A model generated the notes under the pieces. The model was given only the letters and a program-made list of their open reading frames with translations, was not told where the DNA came from and did not search any database. A stretch of DNA of 64,000 bases, from positions 11,541,213-11,605,212 of the forward strand of contig NC_053408.1 in assembly GCF_016859285.1 (NCBI RefSeq), given 5' to 3'. The position numbers were made by a program, and so were the translations under genes. Numbering within the stretch: the first letter of the stretch is position 1; each line of letters starts with the position of its first letter. Source of the stretch: Xiphias gladius. Its lineage: Eukaryota; Chordata; Actinopteri; Istiophoriformes; Xiphiidae. Positions 35,831 through 64,000 of the stretch are shown here, one piece after another.

Positions 35831-37272
35831 TGTAAAAGTCGAGAGAATCGCCCTTTCATAATATGACAGTAGTATAGCACATGCACAAAGGTGACAGTAT
35901 CTCTCATTCGCACCTGACTCGCACACTCGAAGGTTAGACAGAGACAGATTGAACTTAGAAAACCTTGGGCTTAGCTGCGACGTGCACTCGTTCTTAGCCA
36001 TATATCGTGCAGGGATCTTAGAGGCTCCAAAGCTGGATGAGCCTCTGGGGAAAGCGGATCAGTGGATTGGTTCTGATCCCTGCCCAATACAGTGTTGTCT
36101 GGCTTTGTTCAACATCCTGTGTCCTTCCGGCTGCAGCTTCTGCATGCACAAAACTCGAGATTGCGTGGTGTTATGTCATCATTTTAGGAAGAAGACAGTC
36201 ATTTAGAAGCTTCGAAATTTGAATATTAAATTTAAAGAGCTCCTCCACTCAAAAATGTGCGTTGCTTGGCCTTCATTGTGTGGAAATTTTGTGCAGTATG
36301 TGCAGAGTTTGACACAAAGTCTGTTTTCACATTGGTCAGCTGAAGGGTTTCCCCTTAAATCTCAGTGACATCACAACAGTTTAAAAGCCAGTTGTGTTCC
36401 AATACGCAACTTGCATTAATGTGATGTGGAAACTTGAACCTCCTGCTTACATAGGTACATTGCAAATGGACTTTTCAGTGAAGGAGGAGACATTTTATGT
36501 GAAGTAGTTAAATTTATTTGCATATCTACATATTCACAGATTCTGGATTTTTCAGCAAGGGAGAAAAAGCTAACTTTACTTGTTGAAAAGTCATATCAAA
36601 ACACAAATAATTTTACAAGGAGATTATTTTCATATGTCTTGTAAACATGTAAGAGCAGAGTTCTTGACTCACTGTATTGCTACTGATTACTATTTCATTG
36701 AATTTTTACTCACACAAGAAAGAGTACTACCCTGGAAAATGAATCAAAACTATATTGCAGATTAATTTAATAAGAGATAACTTAAGGTTTAGGTCATTCT
36801 AACAATAAAACAAGACTAAGAGTCTACAGCCATACTAATGGCTCTGTGAGACTGTACTTGTGGACTGCACAGTGGGGTTTTGAGCAAAATGCTAACATGA
36901 GCGCTCTGATGTGTTCACAATGACAATGGTAACATGCTGGTGTTTAGCAGGTATATATTAACTATTCAACCATCAGCATGTTGGCATCCAACGTTTGCTA
37001 ATTAATTCAAATAATTAAATCAAATATTAGTCATTAACCATAAACCAAATTGTGATTTTGACCTGATGTTAGCGCTAGGTGAACAGTTACGGCATCACTA
37101 AAGAAATTACAAATTATCCAAAAGGGAATTCGATGTCTGTACCTAATTTGAGACAGACAGTGCCATCCCTAGAACTTTTAATTTATTTTCCACAGAGATT
37201 GTGGTGGGAATGAAACGGAAATGGTGACAGCATGTAATATCAAAGACTGACAGGTACAGGGTAAACATTATG
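35831..37272. other. pde6c-fra10ac1 intergenic interval
   Basis: Tail-to-tail interval. No supported gene on either strand. Its right part is dispersed repeat copy B; the left part is unremarkable single-copy-looking DNA. Confidence 0.6.
36833..37165 (+). repeat. Dispersed teleost repeat, copy B
   Basis: Contains ATGGCTCTGTGAGACTGTAC, TTGTGGACTGCACAGTGGGG, AAATGCTAACATGAGC, GTAACATGCTGGTGTTTAGC and, at the right, GACCTGATGTTAGCGCTAGG and a decayed GGCATCACTAAAG module. The order of modules matches copy A at 15880-16385, which lacks the leftmost part. Old, diverged copy. Confidence 0.7.
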
Positions 37273-37278
37273 TTTATT
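37273..37278 (-). terminator. fra10ac1: fra10ac1 poly(A) signal
   Basis: TTTATT on the plus strand (AATAAA on the minus strand), about 130 nt past the fra10ac1 stop codon. Confidence 0.7.
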
Positions 37279-37408
37279 TCTGTCGCATTAATAACACATA
37301 CAGTCCAATAAAACTACATGCACTAAAGACAGAACAGAACGTGCTTAATGTCAGTGGCGCGCGGAGAGAAGCGTAGTCACAGCAGGGTTGCTGCCGATAC
37401 CAGCAGAG

Positions 37409-53873
<16,465 letters not shown>

Positions 53874-54010
53874 GGGTTTCTTCACTCCAGTCTCCAAGAG
53901 TCGCTTCCAAATGTTTACAAAATGAAAAGCACGTCGCCGGACGATGACGCAGCATAGCGCGCATCGCGGTATGGTGACGTTTAGTCCAGCCTCATAAATT
54001 ATTCTGAGAT
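53874..54010 (-). promoter_or_regulatory. fra10ac1: fra10ac1 promoter and 5' UTR (probable)
   Basis: A CpG-containing patch (about 53930-53990) in AT-rich DNA lies directly upstream of the first coding exon. It contains TGACGCA (about 53944) and TGACGT (about 53975) words of the CRE/AP-1 type. No TATA box is seen. In human the FRA10A fragile site is a CGG repeat in this 5' UTR; no CGG array is present here. Confidence 0.5.
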
Positions 54011-55732
54011 AATCCGCTGGGAAAAGATACAAATAAATCTTCGTAGCTTTTAGCATGAATATTTATACAGGAGTCACTTTGTGATTCTAAATGAAGACGT
54101 TGTTTTGGTGAGGTTAAAAACTGAATGCTTTAGACCTCTGGAGGCTGCCAAATAAAGGGCTCTTGGTAACCAGTGCTTTGGTTTGGTTATTTTAAATGGA
54201 GCCTAACTGTGCGTGGATAGCCTGATTCATCCATCAACATTTATTCCAAATGTATTATCACAAAACATGGCCCGATGAGTAATCTAGACCTTTTGAGAAA
54301 AACAAAAACAAAAACAAAGAAACAAAAAAAAAAAAAAAACAGGAGGAGTCGAACAGCAGACATTGACTTTCAATTTAGAACAAATGGCCCAACTACGCTT
54401 GATGATTATTTGGTATCATATCCTCGTTTCCGCTGAGGGACAAAATGAGGATGCACGCAGGCGTTTGAACTGTGGATGGAAAATAAAGAGGGTATTATGC
54501 GATTCAAACGTCTGCGTATAATTGAGTCCTCGGGTTATTAGAGGTGGCAGGGGTGAAAGTTCGCCCCAGTCTGGGAACAGCAGTCCAGTGTTTCATGACT
54601 TTTCCACGACCCACTGAACTCAACAAAGCAGTCAGTGTGGGTCTGAGGGAAGAGAGGAAGCTAGAGACAAATGCGAGAGAGAGCATGAATGGCTCTCATC
54701 ATTTGATGTCCCGAGAAAAGTGGAAATATTTATGAAATTCAGTATTTTGTTAACCCATGTATCATGTATGTTATTTCATGACATAAAGCATTATCATAAA
54801 GTCGTTGTCCGGGCGTAAAGACTGCGAAGAAAAGATTTTGAAGGGGTCAGAAAATAAACTGTGGAAGAAAAATCCTCTGGAGGTCCTACTTTACAAAAAA
54901 CATTTCTTAGACAACAACAACAACAACAACAGAGAAAGAAAAAAAAACGAATTAATAATTTATGTTTGATTTTAACCGTATGGAATAAACTCATCTTCCC
55001 CCCCCCCAGTTAATGTCATTATTGTGCCAAAGCAGGGAAGAAAAGAGGCAGCATTTGAATGAGTGTGGCAGGTGCATTCGCAGAGCTCATGAATAGTCGC
55101 TTGCCATTAGCCATGCACAGCTCTGAAGCACGCATAAATAATAGCTGGCAGTGCTGATAAAAAAGCGCACCTTGGGGTAACCCCCCCCCCCCTCTCTCTC
55201 TTTTCTCTTTCTCTCTTTCTTCCCTTCTCTTTCTCTCTCTCGGGAATTTACGTTTCTTTTTTTGTTTTGTTTTTTCCTTTCATGGCTGCAGCAGTGAGTC
55301 TGCAAGACAACTTCTTTGTAAGCAGCAGCCTAATAGAAATAGACCAATTATTAGTTGATGCTTTTTTCTTTTTTTTTTTAGCAGCGTATTTTCGTTTGGG
55401 AGGTCGAGTTGGTTCCTCCTCATGACAAAGACAATCTGAGACTGTTTTCTGCTCTCATGTCCTGTCTGTCCCGCATTTGTAATCCTGCGCCTTGCAGAAC
55501 GAATCCGCTGGACTGTCGCCTTCCTATTGAGACGCAAGAAGCATAAGCACAAGCCCGCATCAGAGCGCAACAACACCAGAACAAACCAGACCAGCACAAA
55601 TACATGTATATATATTTTTTTAAATCAGAAAAACACCGACAGATTTCTTGTTAGATCCTGTGATTACTCTTCGCGGATTTCGCCGAGAACTTGCATGTGC
55701 AGGAGTGACAGTACTCGGCCGGGACAGAAGGA
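54011..55732. other. fra10ac1-lgi1 head-to-head interval and lgi1 5' region
   Basis: Divergent interval of about 1.7 kb. It contains an A-rich run (about 54297-54340), an (AAC)n array (about 54912-54932), a C-run near 55000, and a pure pyrimidine tract at 55181-55241. No coding exon was found. The lgi1 5' UTR must occupy the right end, since no acceptor lies close to the ATG; its start is not located. A weak TATATAT at about 55606-55612 is a candidate TATA element. Confidence 0.5.
55181..55241. repeat. 61-nt pure polypyrimidine tract
   Basis: C12 followed by mixed CT/TTC units with no purine on the plus strand until 55242, about 500 bp upstream of the lgi1 start codon. Simple-sequence DNA able in principle to form a triplex. 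Confidence 0.9.
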
Positions 55733-56189
55733 ATGGGATACCCGGGCAGAGCAGTGAGAGGATGGAGAGGACGGACGCTCTTGGTTTGGGTCGCCGCTGT
55801 CGGCTTGGTTTTAGCAGCGGGACGGAGAGTGAGGCAGCCCAGGTGCCCCACTGGATGTATCTGCACCAAAGATAATGCCCTGTGTGAGAACGTCCGATCT
55901 GTGCCTCACACTTTCCCACCCGACGTCGTTTCTCTGTAAGTGCTCCTGCAGCTGAATAGACTCTTGATTTCATTGTGCCATTTAATCTACATATGAGTAA
56001 TTATCAGGAAAGCTTATGGCACCTCTGTCTCTGCCTCTCAGTATAACCAGGTCTCATCTTCAGTATACTTTCTGATAAATTCGCCTTTAATATATGTTCT
56101 TCATCCCTTCAGATCTTTTGTCAAGTCTGGATTTAATGAAATCACTGGGGGAAGCTTTGTTCACACGCCTGCCCTGCAACTGCTGTGAG

Positions 56190-56246
<57 letters not shown>

Positions 56247-56350
56247 TTATCTGTCTACCTTTTTATCTATCTGTCTATCTTTTTATCTATCTATCTATCT
56301 TTTTATCTGTCTACCTTTTTATCTATCTGTCTATCTATCTGTCTATCTTT

Positions 56351-56410
<60 letters not shown>

Positions 56411-56458
56411 TTATCTGTCTACCTTTTTATCTATCTGTCTATCTATCTGTCTATCTTT

Positions 56459-56494
<36 letters not shown>

Positions 56495-56686
56495 TTATCT
56501 GTCTACCTTTTTATCTATCTGTCTATCTATCTATCTATCTATCTATCTATCAGGCAGGATCTCCCCAGAGGACTTGTATAGAGGCTGATATGCAGATTTA
56601 AAGGGGGAATCTCTGTAATGGTGTCAGGATTATGCAATGGACCACATGGCCACAGCAACTAACAGCAGGGGTTGTGGAGAGAGGAG

Positions 56687-56783
<97 letters not shown>

Positions 56784-59700
56784 TGTTTGTGTTGGGTAGA
56801 GATAGAGAGGCAGAGATAAGTAATGAACATGTTCTTACTGTAAGATAACACTTGGGGGAAAAAGAATTTGTCTTGCAAAAACAGTATAGTTTATCTTACC
56901 AAATCTTTTACTTACTGACATTCATTATTAAATGTTTTGTAAGGACTGGAGTCTATTGAGCAGTTTGTTACTGCAATTCCACAAATTAAACAGCTAGGTC
57001 GGGCTTAACTCCATTCTCTGATCACACTTGTTTCAGTTCACTGCACATAATAGCACGCTGTCACCAAGCATCATTTTGTCTCAGCAAAACATTTTTCTTG
57101 GCAGCACTTCCTCCGTATTCTCACATGACACTAAAGCAGTCTGGATGTGCACGAACTCTCAAATTTAGGAGGAGGCAGCTTCGATGTCGGAGAAGCAGGC
57201 TTGAGACCAGAGTGAAGGCAAATATGACTGGGGAAAGGGAATGAGTGGTCCTGCCCCGTCTGGCATTATTTACTGTCAAGGTTACCTGGAGTATCCTAAC
57301 CTCCATTAAAGCACTACTACATCGGTGGGGCGTCTCTGTGGCCAACATTAGCAGACTGTGAAGGGTCACTGTCAGTGGTTTGCTTCACATTCAGTAAGAA
57401 ATGATTCATTCCAAAAATGGTTTTTCAGCATTTTGACATCTTGGAATTAAAAGGCCTTAGCCTCTTTTGAGCGGCATTTTGTGATTGAAATGCCATGTAT
57501 CTTGAAATACTGATGAGATTTCTATTTAAAAGTTATTTTCAGAATAGACTCACCTTACAGTGGCCAAACTTTTCCACTGGATTTACAGTAAATGAAAAGC
57601 CTTCAACCCCTTATAATCACATTTTATGTGTAGATGAGGTGGGGTGCACAATATGTTGTTGCTGGGCACCAGTCTTACATTACTAGTTTAAAGGGTGATT
57701 CAGAAACTTGTGGGAAGAGGAAACCAATCTCTCTTTAATTACTTTCATGAAAAACATGGAGGAGTCAGCTTCCATTTCTCTGTTTTATTCATTTCATTAA
57801 TTTTTTTAACAACACACCGTGGGCAGAAATGCTGCATTAGTCTGTTGTCTTTTACAATAAATCTAAAGCCCCATCTTTTTCCACTGCTCACCACTCCCAG
57901 ATTTTGTTGTAGTAACAAAGAGCAACCCTCCTGTCAGCTCTTTGTAATGTTTTGAAGCTTAACCTAGTTCACTAACAGTGAGAAAATTATGTGATTGAAG
58001 CGAGTTTCAGGGCATGGTTGGAAACTAGGACAAAATATAAGAGTATAGCTTTAAATTCTTTTCTTGTTTTTGTTTGTTCTTCACAGGTTGTTCACAGCAA
58101 ACTCATTTGACCTCATTGATGAAGATGCATTCCTAGGTTTACCACATCTTGAATATCTGTAAGTATTTCTCTTTAAAGCTTGCAATAGTCACGGTTTAGT
58201 ATATAAATGGTTAACATATTCAGAATAGTGAATGTTTGTGGGAGAGTGTCATAAAATACACAAACTGTTTACCATTGCAGACATTGTAATCTACTCTTAT
58301 TGCACTAACGTAATAGGAACTGATATGAGTCATAAGCCAATGAACACTGATCAAATGACGACTTTGGAACAGAGCGATGCTTTGTGGTACTACATGGTTC
58401 ATCAACACCACCCTCAAAAACTGTGCAATACTGGCATGCGTGCTGGCAAGTTAAAGCACCTACACAGCCATGTTTCACCCCCACAGGTCATTCCACTTAT
58501 GATGCCTGATTGGGGTGTGACAACGTACATCTTTATGATTTTTATCAGTTCATGAAGTTTGCCGACGTCATGTAATTCCCAGCCTAACTCTGTCCAACAT
58601 CAACCAGAGCAAAAGTTTAATTAGCTAGAATAATTAAAAACAACTGTTTAAGTGTGCACAGCCTTTAAAAGATAATTCACTTTGACATTTATTTTGGTAT
58701 GAATGTATTGGATACTTGTATACAGATAGTATGCAGTGTCATATGCAATTAGGACAGAGCTCAGGTTTTCTATGCAACCATCTCTACAACTGCAAAGGGA
58801 GAAGATGTGCAGAAGGTTAAAGGATGTCAGAGGTGAGAGTACTGCTAATAAAATTACTTCTCATTCACAGATTTATTGAAAATAACAAAATTGCATCGAT
58901 ATCCCCATTTGCGTTCCGGGGCCTGAAAGCACTGATACATCTGTAAGTATTTTGTTTCTGTGGAGGCCATATTATTGAATTTACTACTGATTCTGCTCTT
59001 CCTTCCTTTGTTCAATTCAAGTTGTGATGATTTGTCATAACCCCCAATCATTAACTCGTTGCACCAGCTGCTTTTACATTCTCCATTATTCTCAAAAGGA
59101 AGCACTGTGGTAAAAGGTAATAGGATACTGGTATTTAAGGTATTCCAACATAAACTGTGCATAATTTGCCCTCTTCTCTCACTGTATCACTTTGTCACTT
59201 TCTGAAGCACAAAGCAGGCAGAAGTGCTGCCACCAGTGGTGATGTCCAAGGTTACTGGCTCCAGGTGTCAGCTGGATCAGGTTGCTGAAAGACAGGTCAA
59301 GGTGTCTCTAGTTGTCAGAGTTGTTGTTCACATATTTATGGCAGAAAAAAAAAAAGATTCTTTGAATTTAACTCATATAGCTTTATTTTTTCTGTCGTTA
59401 TTGGGGTCATTAATTACTAAATGTTATGTTTTATATTTTTTTTCAAAAACAGCTTAAAAAAAAGAATGAATTCATGAGTGAACTAATGTGAACAGGTGTG
59501 TGATTGTGAGTAGTGCTATCTCCTGTAGACTGCTGTGGTGTCTATTGTGAGGGTGATAAGTAATGCACAGTATGTACCTGTGGTTATAGTATTTGGGAAA
59601 AAAACCCTATATATTTTTGTAAACAATCCAGCTTTCCTGAACTGCAAAGCGTGCCAAAGCTAAAGATAGCTGAGAATGTGCTCAACCTGTAGGGCAAAAC

Positions 59701-61930
59701 TAAATATAACTGTACTGTAACCTTAAACCATATGACTCACAATCTGCCCCTGAGTCTATGACAGGTTTGGACCTAACATAGTTTGAGGTTATGCCTGGTG
59801 GTGCAGCCAAAAGCTCGCATACCTGTTTTCATCATCGTGCATGAAACAATGTGTAGATGGATGGGCGGATGACTTTCAACTCTCCCCCATCACATTTATG
59901 AAATATTGTACAGCACTGTAGAGGAAAGCACTCGAATGTGAGAGGTTTAACAGTTTATCAGGATTTATTCAGACGTAATATTGTTGAGAGAACTTTGATA
60001 ATAAGTCAAAGAATCATTGCTAAGCTGCAAATATCAGATTCAGCTCAGATGTAACTGTGGGGGACAGAAAACAGTTTGTTAGGCTTTTATGAAAAAAAAA
60101 AAACCCATAAGAATGCCCTACACCTGACACACCTCACTGGTCTAGGATTAATCAAATTTCCAGTTAAGCAGTTATCAAACAATAATATGTGAACAGATAC
60201 AAATGTTAACTAAGATTTACTAGTGTTTCTATTATGACTCAGAACGTCATATGCAACCACATGAAGGGATAAAGTGCTCTTTTCCTGTTGCCGTGGATAC
60301 CTCCGCTTGTTCTAGTGGGAAATAAACAAATTTTTATACCAAAAAAATAATGACAAAATGCATTTTGAATGCATCACATACAGTAAAAAATATTAAAGGG
60401 CACAGGTAGGGGTCCTGCTCAAATCCCGTCCACTCTGTTCTATCCCCCATTTGTTTGGAGAAGGCATTCTTGCACAAGCTCAAATTAAAGTGGCCTCTAT
60501 CCCTGGACTCTCAGATAAATAATGCAACATCCATGGATTACACTGACATTTCATTGCATTTCCATCTCTTTCTGGTTTGTAGTTAAGTGTCTCACCCACA
60601 AATGAAAGGTGTCTATAGGGCCTGTATCGTCCACTTGACAGCCTTGGAGAAGCGTAGCGCTGTTTAAGTTGGTTAAAAACACATTCATTGTGAAGTAAGA
60701 CCAGTGTTAAGGGAATGAAATATTACCCTCCACAGCTTCACATAATGGGTAAGTTGTATGAAGAATAGCATGTCACCCTTTTCCAAGAAATGATATTCCC
60801 TCCCTGCGCTCAGTTTAGTGGCTCTGCCTTAATTAATTAATCACAAATTTTTTTATTCCCTTCCATTTCACTGCTTAGCCTTTTAACCACTTGTGACATG
60901 ATTGTGCTATGTCACAAGAATATTGTCAAGGTATTCAGGTTTTATCATGTGGGCTCTTTATATTTGGTTTATAATTTTGTTGGTACAAGGGTTTGTTTAT
61001 TCTACTCTTGCTCAAGTCAAAACACATCCGATGACGAGCCAATAATACAGTTCATTGACTCAGTGTCTACTGTCTGTAAAGAGACAGTCTACTTCTAATT
61101 CAATTCCTCTGATTCAATCACTGTGTGTTATTTTTTTTTCTGTTCGTTTATCAGGAGTCTTGCTTACAACAATCTTGAGACGCTGCCCAAGGATGTCTTC
61201 AAGGGCATGGATGCTTTGACCAAAGTGTGAGTGCAATCTGTATTTCAGACACAGCATATTCACAGTAATTCATCCTTAACTGTATATATATACTGTATAA
61301 AGTACATTGTTAATATGACCATTAAGTAATAATCTTTTTTTATGTGATTCTTTCCATGTGTTTAGTTGATTAATTCGTTTTCTGGTTGAGTGAGTGAGTA
61401 ACGTCCATTCTTGTGGGTTCATGTGTGTGTAATGACAAAGCTGACATACGAACTATGAATATAATTGGTTTGATATAATATAATGGAACAAGGAACAAAA
61501 ATGTACTGTAATATTTTTTGTTATCCAGAGAGATTTATGGGGGAGGGGTGGGCTTTGGAGAAGCACAGAGAAAGGATTTGAGGAAGTTGAGCCATATCTT
61601 CTTTTGTCGCCCTCCCTCTTTGCTTAAATTGTGGAATTAATTACAGTATTATTATGAAGTTATGGTGCTAAAAAGGAAAGGAGAGTAATCCACACTCTAA
61701 ACAGAGGAACACAATGAGGAGGAATAGGGGTAAGAAGAGACAGAGTAAAAAAACAAAAGGTGGTAGAAGAAGCTATTCCCTGCTGCAACGGAGAAAAGAA
61801 AGAGAAAAATAAAATAGATGGTTAGGATGCCAGAATGTCAGGGTAAATTGTAAACAAGTCAATTACTGAGAAAAGAATTGGATCCTGGCTTTGGTCACAC
61901 TACCACAATCAACTGGAATAATGCAGACTA

Positions 61931-62013
<83 letters not shown>

Positions 62014-64000
62014 CGTGTGTCTGGATTCAATACACACATCCAAGGTCAATAGCAAATCAGTCTGAGAGTGGGTAACAAGCAGAGACTACCCAGGATATAG
62101 GACACTTGTTGTTGTGGTTTTGTTGGCTTGAAGCCAACATGCAGCCAAGTAGGGGAGAGACAGCAGGCAGTGAGCAGAAACTGAAACATAAAAACCTACC
62201 TTTAAAATACATACTTCAAAAGAGCATAATATTATTTATTACCAAGGAAACATTTATATGTTAGCTGGTGTTCCATGTGATTATTCAATGCATGCAGGGA
62301 TCTGCGAGGCAACAACCTGATATGTGACTGCAAGCTCAAGTGGCTGGTGGAGTGGATGCACCACACTAATGCCACCCTGGATCAGATCTATTGCAGCGGA
62401 CCGCCCATTCACCAGGGGAAGAATATCAATGACCTGCTGCCTCACTCTTTTGACTGCATCACAGCAGGTATCCTCTTGCCTGTGTCTGTCCCCTTGTCAT
62501 AGAGGAAATACATCGACAATAGCTCTGTCCCCAATTGACGGCCTGTTAATGTTAATGTGTTCCTCCTACCTGTTAATGGAAATTTTATCAATATGAATGG
62601 ATTATTTAGAGAGCAAAAGGATTGGAATTTATTGTCATGTTGTACTTTGCAGAGTTCACCTCCTATCAGCTGCTGAAGTTTGAGTCAATTTCAGTGGAGG
62701 CCTTCACCTTTGGCAAAGATCAGTTTGTTGTGTTTCCCCAACCGTTTGCTGGGACATGCAGCTTCCTGGAATGGGATCACGTTGAGATGACCTTCAGAAC
62801 CTATGACACCATTTCAAGTGAGTTAAAAAAACCAAAGAAAGAGTGGCATTAATCTTACCCTTTCTAAATGTTTCTATCTCAAATTACAATGTGTAATAGT
62901 TAAATTGTGGAGAAATGGCTGGTATAGGTATAAGGAACCATATATTGATTGTATTGTGTCAATGTCCTTAAGCACTCTTTAGGGATATAAAACAAATGCT
63001 GGCAGAGTTAACTGTTACTCTAGTATTAATGATTACCTGTCTAGTATTAATAATGCTTTTTCTGTCTTATCATCCTCTCTTCTCTTTTCCTGTTTAGGCA
63101 CCTCCACTGTGGTCTGCAAGCCCATGGTGATTGACAACCACCTCTTTGTCATCGTGGCCCAGTTGTTTGGGGGCTCACACATTTACAAACGTGACACCTC
63201 CGCCAACAAATTCATCAAGATCCAGGACATTGACATCCTGAAGATTCGTAAACCCAACGACATTGAGACGTTCATGATCGATGGCGAGTCTTTCTTTGTC
63301 ATCGCTGACAGCTCCAAGGTTGGCTTTTTTTCCTTTTCCAATATTCAGAAGTACTCTAATAATTGATCAGAGCATAAACCAACCATTTGGTGGCAGATCA
63401 CCTAAATGCACGGTACAGTAGTGATGGTTATTTTACTTTTAATAACAACAACAACAAAGCTATTGTACTTGATTCCAATATATTGTATAGGTGTTCTGGT
63501 TATTGTGTCCACCCTGTATGCTAACTGCTCCTCTAAACTACTCTTCCCACCATGTCAGCCATTCCTTCCCCCTTGTGTTCTCCACAGCATGTCATTTTGT
63601 GCCGGTTCCTGCTGATTACCCCAGCACTGCCAAATGTTCGCATATGCTCTCACATATGTTTGGGGACACTCAAGCGCACTCATCACAAGCTCATTTGTCC
63701 AATACTCTAAAAATTGCTTGTTAATTAGGTTTTTGTAGATCGCTATTAGGCACTTAGGTACAGATCTGTAACAGTTGTAATAGGAAGTAGTGTTTCGAAT
63801 AAAGTTGATCTTAGCTGACATTTTACATTCGTTTTTCTCATAGGCTGGCTCCACAACAGTGTACAAATGGAACGGCAATGGCTTCTACTCCCACCAGTCA
63901 CTCCACCCGTGGTACCGGGACACAGATGTAGAATATTTGGAGATCTCAAACAAACCCCACCTGATCTTGTCCAGCAGCTCCCAGAGGCCTGTTGTGTACC
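55733..64000 (+). CDS. lgi1: Leucine-rich glioma-inactivated protein 1 (5' nine exons, partial)
   Basis: Secreted neuronal LRR-EPTP protein that links ADAM22/ADAM23 at synapses; human LGI1 mutations cause lateral temporal epilepsy. Exons: 55733-55935, 56113-56184, 58087-58158, 58871-58942, 61155-61226, 62298-62467, 62653-62817, 63098-63318, 63844-64000 (cut by the window edge); 1204 nt, 401 codons. Residues 1-30 hold a signal peptide. The N-flank has C38, C42, C44, C51. Exons 2-5 are each exactly 72 nt in the same phase, one LRR apiece. Exon 6 is the C-flank (CDCKLKW, YCSGPP, FDC). Exons 7-9 begin the EPTP propeller ([36 protein letters not shown]). Sequon NAT (human N192) is kept; human N277 is replaced by TIS. 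The segment after DVEYLEI is about six residues shorter than human. Teleosts have lgi1a and lgi1b; I cannot say which this is. Confidence 0.95.
56187..56551. repeat. (CTAT)n compound tetranucleotide array
   Basis: About 365 nt of CTAT units that start directly after the GTGAGT donor of lgi1 exon 2. CTTTTTATCTGTCTACC and TATCTATCTGTCTAT blocks recur at least three times, so the array has a higher-order period on top of the tetranucleotide. Confidence 0.95.
56688..56780. repeat. (GT)n microsatellite
   Basis: About 46 GT units in lgi1 intron 2, about 140 nt after the CTAT array. Confidence 0.95.
61933..62020. repeat. (GT)n microsatellite
   Basis: About 44 GT units with GC interruptions at the right end, in lgi1 intron 5. 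Confidence 0.95.

Noticed and set aside
56187-56551. CRISPR-like regular array
   Set aside because: The spacing is a tetranucleotide microsatellite with no unique spacers, in a vertebrate gene.
56094-56601. Open frames of 138-164 codons reading Tyr-Leu-Ser-Ile repeats
   Set aside because: They are translations of the CTAT array running on from lgi1 exon 2; the donor GTGAGT at 56185 ends the real exon.
63319-63366. Reading lgi1 through 63318 to the stop at 63364-63366 as a truncated protein
   Set aside because: The conserved EPTP sequence resumes in frame after a clear acceptor at 63842-63843, so splicing explains the break better than truncation.

Overview
This 64 kb window is vertebrate nuclear DNA and almost certainly comes from a spiny-rayed (percomorph-type) teleost. 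It is AT-rich, with intron-split genes, long (CA)n/(GT)n microsatellites, Tc1/mariner and other fish-type dispersed repeats, and five genes in the order of human 10q23.33: cep55 (+), rbp4 (-), pde6c (+), fra10ac1 (-), lgi1 (+, cut by the right edge). Families were recognised from translated exons and remembered human orthologues. No search was run, so percentages of identity are not given.

Layout. 1-4.93 kb is gene-free DNA with a Tc1-like end. 4.93-15.3 kb is cep55 (midbody/abscission coiled-coil protein): 11 coding exons, 508 aa, long 3' UTR. 15.3-17.6 kb is intergenic with dispersed repeats. 17.6-19.9 kb is rbp4 (plasma retinol carrier): 5 coding exons, 198 aa, with a TATA box and CCAAT box. 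20-23 kb is intergenic. 23.0-35.8 kb is pde6c (cone phosphodiesterase alpha'): 22 coding exons, 854 aa. 37.3-54.0 kb is fra10ac1 (nuclear protein linked to the spliceosome): 14 coding exons, 334 aa, with repeat-loaded introns. 54.0-55.7 kb is the head-to-head interval between fra10ac1 and lgi1. 55.73-64.0 kb is lgi1 (secreted LRR-EPTP synaptic protein): nine exons seen, 401 codons, 3' end missing. Every splice junction was read by hand and the reading frame closes through all junctions.

The genes form a conserved neighbourhood, not a pathway. Only rbp4 (vitamin A transport) and pde6c (cone phototransduction) share a visual theme. Ffar4, which lies between CEP55 and RBP4 in human, is not present in that interval.

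I found no new multi-gene system. The points most worth a second look are: an intron inside the lgi1 region that is a single last exon in human, bounded by a near-perfect direct repeat; a perfect 26-bp inverted repeat with an 8-nt loop in a fra10ac1 intron; a GC-AG intron in pde6c; a cysteine-ended CAAX box in pde6c; a teleost-specific coiled-coil duplication in cep55; and microsatellites lying directly against splice donors in lgi1 and fra10ac1.
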